From SIG607 sp045601805 (GTDB taxonomy: Bacteria; Bacillota; Clostridia; Oscillospirales; Acutalibacteraceae), in NCBI GenBank assembly GCA_045601805.1, contig JAZSAJ010000025.1, positions 1 to 64,000 on the forward strand: a stretch of 64,000 nt of DNA. Reading direction: 5' to 3'. The notes under the pieces were generated by a model. It saw only the letters and a program-made list of their open reading frames with translations. It searched no databases and was not told the DNA's origin. Positions 16,155 to 24,600 of this stretch are shown here, piece by piece. A program made the position numbers and the translations under genes. Each line of letters opens with the position of its first letter. Position 1 is the first letter of the stretch.

Positions 16155-19100
16155 TTATGCATCTATGGTAGAAACGCAAAGTGTTGTTTCTTCTAAAACA
16201 TCAAGCAAAACATTAACTGTGTCAAGGGTTGTAAACATTGTAATGTTGTTTTCGGTTGAAAGTGTTCTAATTTCGTAACCATCACTTTCGGTGCCTTGTG
16301 AACTTACATCGCGTGTGTTAATAACATAAGCAATGTGGCCTTGGCGAAGTGCGGTGGGAATTTCTTCACTGCCTTCGCTAATCTTTTTAAGCACATGGGT
16401 ACGAATTCCGTTTTCTTTTAAGAATTTTGCAGTACCTGCGGTTGCCTGAATGTTAAAGCCAAGGTTATAAAAACGGCGGATTAAAGGCAGCGCTTCGTCT
16501 TTGTCTTTATCGGCAATGGTTGCAAGAACTGTGCCGTAATTTTGAAGTTTCATGCCCGATGCCTGAAGTGCTTTATAAAGCGCGCGGTTAAGTTTATCAT
16601 CGTAACCAATGGCTTCGCCCGTTGACTTCATTTCGGGCGAAAGGTAAGCGTCTAACCCGCTTATTTTATTAAACGAGAACACAGGAACTTTAACATACCA
16701 GCGTTTCTTTTCTTCGGGGTAAAGCGCAAATATGCCAAGTTCTTTTAAGCTTTTGCCCAAAATAACTTCTGTTGCAATATCGGCAAGACTGTAACCTGTT
16801 GCCTTTGACAAGAACGGAACTGTACGCGAAGAACGGGGGTTTACTTCAATAATGTAAACTTCTTCGTTACTATCCACTATAAACTGAATATTGTAAAGAC
16901 CAACAATGCCAATACCTGTACCAAGTTTTTTGGCGTATTGCAAAATTTTGCCCTTTACTTTATCGCTAATGCTAAAGGTTGGGTAAACGCTTATAGAGTC
17001 ACCGCTGTGAACACCTGTACGCTCAACAAGTTCCATAATGCCCGGCACAAAAACATCTCTGCCGTCGCAAATAGCGTCAATTTCAACCTCTTTGCCCTGA
17101 ATATATTTATCTACCAAAACAGGTCTGTCTTCATCAAGTTCGGCAGCGGTTTTTAAATAGTGGCGAAGTTGTTCTTCGTTTGCAACAATTTGCATTGCGC
17201 GGCCGCCTAATACAAACGAGGGGCGCACAAGCACAGGATAGCCAATGTCATGTGCTGCGGCTACACCGTCTTCAATTTTTGTAACGGCTTTGCCTTTGGG
17301 TTGGGGAATACCAAGTTCTTTTAAAAGTTTTTCAAAACTGTCGCGGTTTTCGGCTTTGTCAATAGCCGCACAGTCGGTACCAATAATTTTAACACCCTGG
17401 CGGTAAAGCGGTTCGGCAAGGTTAATTGCAGTTTGACCGCCAAGGGAGGCAATAACGCCCTCGGGCTTTTCAAACTCAATAATATTCATAACATCTTCAA
17501 CACAAAGGGGTTCAAAATAAAGTTTGTCTGCCGTTGTGTAGTCGGTTGAAACGGTTTCGGGGTTGTTGTTAATAATTATTGCCTCGTAACCCGAATTTTT
17601 AATGGTGGTTACGGCGTGTACGGTTGAATAGTCAAACTCAACACCCTGACCAATTCTAATTGGGCCTGCGCCCAAAACAATAATTTTCTTTCTGTTGCTT
17701 AAAACCGATTTATTTTCATCGGTATACGAAGAATAGAAATACGGAATATATGCATTTGTATGGAAAGTATCTACCATTTTGTAAACAGGCATAATGCCGT
17801 TTTCTTTACGAATATTAAATACTTCCTGTTCGGTTTTGCCCCAAAGTTTTGCAATATAAATATCGGAAAAGCCCATTTTCTTGGCTTTTTTAAGAACTTC
17901 TAAATTATCTTTGTTATTGCTAAGTTCGTTTTCGGTGTTTACAATTTTTTGTAGGGACTTTAAGAAGTATTCGGTTATCATGGTTGCCTTGTGGAGTTCT
18001 TCAGTAGAAACACCCAACCTTAAAAGGCGCATAACCGCAAAAATGTTATCGTCTTTAAACTCTTTAATGTAATCAAACAGTTCTTCTTTGCCCATATTTT
18101 CAAACTTTTGCATAAAGAAGTGCTTAACGCCGGTTTCAAGCGAGCGAACCGATTTTAAAAGCGCTTCTTCCAAGTTAGAGCCAATGCCCATAACTTCACC
18201 CGTTGCTTTCATTTGGGTGCCAAGTTTGTTTGAAGCAGTTGCAAACTTATCAAACGGGAAACGCGGAAGTTTTGCAACAATGTAATCAAGATAGGGTTCT
18301 TTTGCAGCGGTGGTGTTAGAAAGTGTAATTTCACTAAGTTTCATACCAACCGCAATTTTAGCAGTAACCCTTGCAATTGGGTAACCGCTTGCTTTAGACG
18401 CCAAAGCAGAAGAGCGCGAAACGCGTGGGTTTACTTCAATAAGGTAATATTCACTTGTGTCGGGGTTTAAAGCAAACTGAACATTACAACCGCCTTCAAT
18501 TTTAAGTTCTCTTATAAGTTTAATAGCACTGTCGTTAAGCATTTTGTGGTCTTTTTCGTTTAAGGTTAAAATGGGCGCAACAACAATTGAGTCGCCTGTG
18601 TGAATACCAACAGGGTCAATGTTTTCCATTCCGCAAATGGTAATAACATTATCGTCGGAATCGCGCATCATTTCAAATTCAATTTCCTTATAGCCCTTAA
18701 CGCTTTTTTCAATAAGCACTTGGTGAACAGGCGAAAGTTTAAATGCGTTTGCGCCAATTAAACGAAGTTCTTCTTCGTTATATGCAAAACCGCCGCCTGT
18801 ACCGCCCAAGGTAAAGGCAGGGCGCAAAACAACAGGGTAACCAATTCTTTCTGCTGCAGCTGCTGCTTCTTCAATGTTATATGTTATTTCAGACGGAATA
18901 ACCGGCTCGCCAATTTTTTGGCAAAGTTCTTTAAACAGTTCGCGGTCTTCGGCGCGTTCAATACTTTCACTTTTTGTGCCCAAAAGTTCAACTTCGCATT
19001 CCTTTAAAATGCCCTTCTTTTCAAGTTGCATTGCAAGGTTTAAGCCGGTTTGACCGCCAATGCCGGGAATAATGGCGTTGGGGCGTTCGTACCTTAAAAT

Positions 19101-19328
19101 TTTTGCAATGTATTCAAGTGTAAGGGGCTCCATATATACCTTATCGGCAATAGAAGTATCGGTCATTATGGTTGCAGGGTTAGAGTTGCAAAGCACAACT
19201 TCGTAACCCTCTTCTTTAAGGGCAAGACACGCTTGTGTACCTGCATAGTCAAACTCGGCTGCCTGACCAATTACAATTGGGCCCGAGCCAATAATCATAA
19301 TTTTCTTTAAATCTGTTCTTTTTGCCAT
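16155..19328 (-). CDS. carB: Carbamoyl-phosphate synthase large subunit
   Basis: CarB makes carbamoyl phosphate from bicarbonate, ATP and ammonia delivered by the glutaminase subunit CarA. The 1057-residue product is full length with duplicated ATP-grasp halves: IGSGPIVIGQAAEFDYAG near residue 12 and the matching LGAGPIRIGQGVEFDYS near 557. An MGS-like allosteric domain occupies about the last 130 residues. It sits between pyrC and pyrK. The partner gene carA, usually directly upstream, is not found anywhere in this window, so it must be encoded elsewhere. GGAGGGAATAAAA precedes ATG 19328. Confidence 0.97.
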   Translation of the reverse strand: MAKRTDLKKIMIIGSGPIVIGQAAEFDYAGTQACLALKEEGYEVVLCNSNPATIMTDTSIADKVYMEPLTLEYIAKILRYERPNAIIPGIGGQTGLNLAMQLEKKGILKECEVELLGTKSESIERAEDRELFKELCQKIGEPVIPSEITYNIEEAAAAAERIGYPVVLRPAFTLGGTGGGFAYNEEELRLIGANAFKLSPVHQVLIEKSVKGYKEIEFEMMRDSDDNVITICGMENIDPVGIHTGDSIVVAPILTLNEKDHKMLNDSAIKLIRELKIEGGCNVQFALNPDTSEYYLIEVNPRVSRSSALASKASGYPIARVTAKIAVGMKLSEITLSNTTAAKEPYLDYIVAKLPRFPFDKFATASNKLGTQMKATGEVMGIGSNLEEALLKSVRSLETGVKHFFMQKFENMGKEELFDYIKEFKDDNIFAVMRLLRLGVSTEELHKATMITEYFLKSLQKIVNTENELSNNKDNLEVLKKAKKMGFSDIYIAKLWGKTEQEVFNIRKENGIMPVYKMVDTFHTNAYIPYFYSSYTDENKSVLSNRKKIIVLGAGPIRIGQGVEFDYSTVHAVTTIKNSGYEAIIINNNPETVSTDYTTADKLYFEPLCVEDVMNIIEFEKPEGVIASLGGQTAINLAEPLYRQGVKIIGTDCAAIDKAENRDSFEKLLKELGIPQPKGKAVTKIEDGVAAAHDIGYPVLVRPSFVLGGRAMQIVANEEQLRHYLKTAAELDEDRPVLVDKYIQGKEVEIDAICDGRDVFVPGIMELVERTGVHSGDSISVYPTFSISDKVKGKILQYAKKLGTGIGIVGLYNIQFIVDSNEEVYIIEVNPRSSRTVPFLSKATGYSLADIATEVILGKSLKELGIFALYPEEKKRWYVKVPVFSFNKISGLDAYLSPEMKSTGEAIGYDDKLNRALYKALQASGMKLQNYGTVLATIADKDKDEALPLIRRFYNLGFNIQATAGTAKFLKENGIRTHVLKKISEGSEEIPTALRQGHIAYVINTRDVSSQGTESDGYEIRTLSTENNITMFTTLDTVNVLLDVLEETTLCVSTIDA

Positions 19329-19343
19329 TTTTATTCCCTCCGA

Positions 19344-20546
19344 TTATTTTAAAAAAACAACTTCATTGTTTAAATATGTTAATAAACATTCGCCATAAAC
19401 CGTGTCTTTTTCAAACGGTGTGGCTTTACCCATTGATAAAAATTTGTTTGGGTCTATTTTTATTTCCTTTTCTAAATCCCACACGCTAAAACCAATATCG
19501 CCCGTTATATTAAAGCGTTTTCGCGGTGCAATGCACATTAAATCTACAAGTTTGTTTAAACTTATTATGCCTGTTTTAACAAGGTGAGTGTATAAAAGCG
19601 GAAATGCCGTTTCAAGCCCCACAATACCAAAGGCGCTTCCCTTTAGCCCCTTTGCCTTTTCTTCGGCAGAGTGTGGGGCGTGGTCGGTTGCAATCATATC
19701 AATAGTGCCGTCTTTAATACCCTCAATTAGCGCCAAGCGGTCGGCTTCTGCGCGTAAAGGCGGATTCATTTTAAATTTACCGTCTTCTTTTAAATTACTA
19801 TCGTTTAAAATTAAGTAGTGGGGGCCTGTTTCACAAGTAATGTTTAACCCCTCTTTTTTGGCTTGTCTTATAAGTTCCACACTTTCTTTACACGAAATGT
19901 GGCAAACATGGTATTTTACGCCTGTTTTACGAACAAGTTCAATATCCCTGGCAATTTGGGCATATTCACTTTCACTGCAAATACCCTTGTGGTTATGTTT
20001 TTTGGCATATTCGCCGTCGTGAATATAACCGCCCTTTAAAAGTTCGTTCACTTCGCAGTGGGCTACAATCATTTTGCCGTTTTGTTTGGCTTCTTTCATT
20101 GCCTCTTCCATTAACGCGCCGTTTTGCACACCGCGTCCGTCATCACTGTACGCTATACACAAATCTTTTAAGCCATCTAAATCAGCAAGGGTTTCGCCCT
20201 GCTGTTTTACGGTAATTGAGGCGTATGGGTAAACGTTTATAACAGAATCACGCTTAATTATTTCGCGCTGTAAATTTATGTTTTCTATACTATCGGGCAC
20301 GGGGTTTAAGTTTGGCATTGTGCAAACGGCGGTATAACCGCCTGCGGCTGCCGCCATACTGCCCGTTTTAATGGTCTCTTTATAAGAAAAACCCGGTTCG
20401 CGAAAATGCACGTGCACGTCGCAAAAACCGGGTAATAAAGTTAAATTATTAAAATTAAAAAAGGAAACACCACCGCCAGACAATACGGTTTCATTGGCGG
20501 TTTTTATAAGGTTGTTTATTTCGTTTTGCTTTAATTTTTGTGCCAT
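19344..20546 (-). CDS. pyrC: Dihydroorotase
   Basis: PyrC cyclises carbamoyl aspartate to dihydroorotate using a zinc centre. The 400-residue protein has the amidohydrolase metal motif DVHVHFREPG near residue 43, the second cluster IVAHCE near 157, HVCHIS near 214, ETGPHYL near 238 and the catalytic ATDHAPHS near 287. The residues expected for the class I enzyme are all present. It is the first gene of the operon, with AAAGGAAGTA before ATG 20546, behind a promoter and an attenuator-like hairpin. Confidence 0.95.
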   Translation of the reverse strand: MAQKLKQNEINNLIKTANETVLSGGGVSFFNFNNLTLLPGFCDVHVHFREPGFSYKETIKTGSMAAAAGGYTAVCTMPNLNPVPDSIENINLQREIIKRDSVINVYPYASITVKQQGETLADLDGLKDLCIAYSDDGRGVQNGALMEEAMKEAKQNGKMIVAHCEVNELLKGGYIHDGEYAKKHNHKGICSESEYAQIARDIELVRKTGVKYHVCHISCKESVELIRQAKKEGLNITCETGPHYLILNDSNLKEDGKFKMNPPLRAEADRLALIEGIKDGTIDMIATDHAPHSAEEKAKGLKGSAFGIVGLETAFPLLYTHLVKTGIISLNKLVDLMCIAPRKRFNITGDIGFSVWDLEKEIKIDPNKFLSMGKATPFEKDTVYGECLLTYLNNEVVFLK

Positions 20547-20568
20547 ATTTTACTTCCTTTTTTATTTT

Positions 20569-20600
20569 AAAAAAAGCCCTGCCCATATCTTGGGCAAGAC
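20569..20600 (-). terminator. Attenuator-like terminator in the pyr operon leader
   Basis: In the 69-nt leader the minus-strand RNA forms GTCTTGCCC (20600-20592) with GGGCAGGGC (20584-20576), loop AAGATAT, followed by seven U. It lies before the pyrC ribosome-binding site, so it would stop transcription unless something prevents folding. No PyrR-binding sequence I can recognise and no pyrR gene are present. Confidence 0.75.
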
Positions 20601-20621
20601 CTATCTATTAGTGCCTAAATG

Positions 20622-20650
20622 ATTATACCACTTTTAAGTTTTTTTGTCAA
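20622..20650 (-). promoter_or_regulatory. Promoter of the pyrimidine operon
   Basis: Minus-strand TTGACA (20650-20645), 17-bp spacer, TATAAT (20627-20622); predicted start near G20615. The -35 box directly adjoins the terminator of the upstream gene. Confidence 0.92.
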
Positions 20651-20682
20651 CAAAAAACAGGGTAAAAATTACCCTGTTTTTA
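20651..20682 (-). terminator. Terminator of the cytoplasmic SGNH esterase gene
   Basis: Minus-strand stem AACAGGGTA/TACCCTGTT followed by T-rich sequence. The stop codon of the gene lies inside the loop. Confidence 0.85.
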
Positions 20683-21673
20683 TATTATTTTTAAGAAACA
20701 ATATTAGTTCGTTTGCTATTTGTTCTTGTTGCTCACAATTGGGGTGACCGCCGCCCCCTGCGTTTAGTCCGCTTGTAATTTCACAAATGTAAACGCCGTT
20801 TTGGTTTCCGCCCAAATTTGCCACTGCTTTTTTAAGTTGCGGCAAGTACTCTTTGGTCATTCCGCCCGCTATCCAAACAACAGGAACATTGCCGTTATAC
20901 TGCCGAACTGTTTTTATTAGTTCTTCCATTTTGGGAACAAACAGTTCGTTCCTTTCTTCTTGGGTTTTGCCCCAGTTTTGACCTAAATCATTGGTGCCAA
21001 GGAAAATACAGGCAATATTTGTTTTCTTTTGGGGGATATAAGGTGCGGTTTCGCTTCGCACAAAACTTTCTACCTTATATGTTTTGTCCCAACTGTAACC
21101 AATACCGCGGTTACCGCCGTAACTCATTGTAAACCCAATACCGCAACGAGAACGAAGTGTATAACCAAAACCAAGTTTTTTGGCAGTAATAAAAGCGTAA
21201 GAATTGTTTGCCGAAGTAAAAAACTCACCGTCTTTTTCAAAGCAACTGCCTGCCGAAGTAATGCTGTCACCCAAAAACTCAATTGTTTTTGTGGGTTTTG
21301 TTATATTTAAAAATTCGCCGTCAACTAAAATGCTTACCGCTTCGCAACTGCCCACAACACAGTCGCTTTTGCGCACAATTTCTACTTCGGTTAGGTCGTT
21401 TTTAAGGGCAAAGGAAAGGGTGTAAAACCCTTTCCCTTCATTTGTTGCTTTTAAAAAGTCATACGCAAGTTCATTATTTAAATAAACCGCAAAACTTGGC
21501 ATTTCGCCCACAGTTGAATGAAAGTTTACCTGAACTTCACCTTTTGCTTTTACACAAAACCTTAAAGCAGAGGCAGAATAGTCCATTAAAATTCCGTTTT
21601 CGGTAATTCTTGTGTAGCCATCTGCATCAATTTTGTTTTCTGTGGCTTTACTATTTAAAAACAATTTTTCCAT
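20669..21673 (-). CDS. SGNH/GDSL-type carbohydrate esterase (CE2-like), no signal peptide
   Basis: The 334-residue protein has an N-terminal jelly-roll-like domain (about residues 1-125) and a C-terminal SGNH hydrolase domain. Catalytic blocks are EFLGDSIT (Ser near residue 139), GTND near 227 and a C-terminal GGGHPN carrying the His. This two-domain layout is that of family CE2 acetyl-xylan/deacetylating esterases. No export signal is present, so it should act in the cytoplasm on imported, acetylated oligosaccharides. It follows a related giant secreted gene after 3 bp. No clear ribosome-binding site precedes ATG 21673, suggesting translational coupling. Confidence 0.82.
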   Translation of the reverse strand: MEKLFLNSKATENKIDADGYTRITENGILMDYSASALRFCVKAKGEVQVNFHSTVGEMPSFAVYLNNELAYDFLKATNEGKGFYTLSFALKNDLTEVEIVRKSDCVVGSCEAVSILVDGEFLNITKPTKTIEFLGDSITSAGSCFEKDGEFFTSANNSYAFITAKKLGFGYTLRSRCGIGFTMSYGGNRGIGYSWDKTYKVESFVRSETAPYIPQKKTNIACIFLGTNDLGQNWGKTQEERNELFVPKMEELIKTVRQYNGNVPVVWIAGGMTKEYLPQLKKAVANLGGNQNGVYICEITSGLNAGGGGHPNCEQQEQIANELILFLKNNIKTG

Positions 21674-21676
21674 TTT

Positions 21677-24600
21677 TTATTTTACTAATCCCTTTTCGGT
21701 TAAGAATTGACAAAACAGTTCTGACATTCCTTCGTGCGCTTCGGTAGTTGGGTGTTCGGCAACGCTTTCTTCGGGGCCATCAAAACTAAACACGTAATGT
21801 CCGTTTGCTTCACCGCCTAAATCGTTCATAACACTTACTGCGGCATCTTTATAACCGTTTGTCATACCGCCTGTAATCCAAACAAATTTAGCATTGGGGT
21901 TATATTCTTTTACAATGGAAATAAGATTTTTCATTCCTTGTTCATAAAGCGCGTCGCGTTCGGCTTTGGGTTTGCTTTGGTTTGCAAGGTGGTCGTTTGT
22001 GCCAAGGTAAATGCACACAACATCGGCTTGGCGATTAATGCTATATGGTGTAGTTTCACTTCTTATAAAGGTATCAATTTTATAAGTATCTGCCCAACAT
22101 TTACCAATACCGCCGACACCATCGTTAGACTGTGCAAAGCCCATACCGCTGCGGCTTCTTATACGGAAATCGAAACCAAGTTTTTGCGCGCTTAAGAAAG
22201 CATAGGTTCTTGAACCCTCGCCGCCGCCGTGGGAAATAGAATCCCCAAGAAATTCAATTAAAGTTTCGGCTTGTTCGGCTTTTACGAGTTCGCCAATAAA
22301 CTCGGCTCCCATAATTTCACAAGGACCGCTTGTTGTTTCGTTAAGGCGTACAATTTGAATTTCACGAACACTTGCTTGGTTGCCAACGTTAAAGGTAAAT
22401 TCATAAACATTGTTGGCTTTATCTACCACGGTAGGCACAAATTCGCCCGTTACACGAACGCCGTCAACAAGAACCTTAAAGCGAACAAAACTGCCAAGCG
22501 GTTTGTGTACCTTTACTGTAACGTTGCCAACGCAGTTTGCTTTCATTTTAACAGTTTGGCTGTTCCAGTCGGCAGTAACACCGGTTTCTAATACTTTGGT
22601 GTTGCCTTGAAGCACAAGTTTTTCTGTTACTTCAGCTTTAGTGAAATCGTAATATGTTTTTTCACTGCCAAGCGCATTTACTGCCTTTACATCGCTTACG
22701 CTGTAGGTGTAAATATCGCTGTAAATAATTCTGCCGTCCGAAAGCGAAATATAACCGCGAACTGCAATTTGGTTTTGGTCGTTAATATCAAAGTTTTTAA
22801 TATAGGTGCTATAGGTTAATACGCCGTTTTCGTTTGCCCAACAGTCCGCAAGGTTTTCGGATTTTTCAGATACAATAAAGCGGTATTTACTTGCATTTTC
22901 TTTAACAAAAATGTTGGGGGTTTCGGCATATTCACGCAAATAGTTGCCGTTTTCATCGGCAGTTCTTTCTATTCTTTCATAAAGTCCTAAAAGAACACCG
23001 CGTTTTACTACACTGAACTTTTCACCGCCAACGGTAATTTTGCCGTTTTCATCGGGCGCATAGTTAAAGTAAACGCGAAGCGCCTGTTTGCCAATTTCGG
23101 CTTCTTTTTCGGCAGTTAATACCGAAACGCCGCCGCAGTTAATTGAAGTTTCTAAAGATACATTATCAATATAAACTGTGCGCGCTGTATCATCAATGTC
23201 ACTGTTTACAGAAAGCACGGGGATACAGAACATTTCACTGCTTATTGCGTAATCGGCATTATGATAGCCAAAATCGGTTGTAAAGGTCAAAGTAACCTTT
23301 GTCCAGTCGCTTGCAACTTCATTTGCAGGAATAACAACTGTATTAACCTTTCCTAACATTTCGCAGTTAACTGCGTTTGCAATACCAAATTCAAGGTCTT
23401 TGTTGCTTTCACCTTCGGCTTTATAGTAGAACGTTGCGGTGTAGGTGGTGTTGTCTTTTAAAAGTACACCGTTACTAATATCGGCAACTTTATATTTTGT
23501 GCCGTTTGCGGTTTGTTTAAATTTAAGGGCTTTTGCGCTGTTCATACCGCCGTCAACTATAGCGAAATTTTCGGGCATAAAGCCCTGGTTTTTATAAATT
23601 GTATATTCTTTTTCTTGTTTTGTGGGGTTTGCCCAAACACCATTTTGGTTGTTGTTTTGCCAAAGAGTGTACTGTGCTTTATACGTTGCAATAGCATATT
23701 TATTGGTGGTATCAAAGACCCCGTTTTGCGACAAAGAAGAATAGTTTTCAAACGTTACAAATGGTTCTCCCTCTGCGGTTTTTTCATACATTTCAACCTT
23801 TAGGTCTTTAAAATAAAATCCCTCGCCATCGTTTGCTCCTGCTTTGGTCCAAAACAAGCCAATAACTGCGTGGTAATCATCAAGATACATTCCGTTGGCG
23901 CTAATAACAATTTCGGCTGTTTTCCATTCGTCTGTGTTATTTACAACAATTGTATTTGATTGTGCACCAGGGTTAGCGTTTTTGTAAGCCGCCGCGGTTT
24001 TATAAAAGTTTTCTTGTGTAACAGCTTTTTTAGATAAGCCAATAGCGGCCTGCAAATTTAACGATTTATCTCCGCCGCCGTTGTGTTTGTATTCAAACGA
24101 AACGCGGTATGTTGCGCCCTGTTTTATTTGGTATAAAAAGTTATCTTCATCGGTAAAGAAAAGTGCCGACTGTCCGTTTGTTAAAACCGAATAGTAATCT
24201 TCGTTTTTGTTAACACCGTTAATGGTATAATTAACAATGTTCATATTGCTGTAATATACACCGGTGTCATAACGCTTTACGGGGTGGTATGCGTTGGGGT
24301 AGTGGTTATTTGTGCCACCGTGAGAAGCATTGTAAACGGGTGTAAATTCTGTTTTATATTCTTTATAGCGGGCATAAAGGTGGTTTTTGCCTTCTATTGC
24401 CAAATTTATTTTGCTAACCGGCGCACCGCTAAAATCTTTGTTTTCATACCAACCAACAAAATATTTATCACTTGTGCCCGGCGCAATAAAATCAATAGCA
24501 TAGTTTTGGTTAAAAGTAATGCCTTCTTTAATTGCCTTTTCGGTTTCTTTTCCGTCTTTATCTAAATAATGGTAAACAACCGAAAGTTCTTCGGGAAGAA

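Noticed and set aside
23513..23803. Several plus-strand frames within the giant esterase gene
   Set aside because: All are antisense shadows with hydrophobic/Phe-Cys-rich composition typical of reverse frames in this genome.
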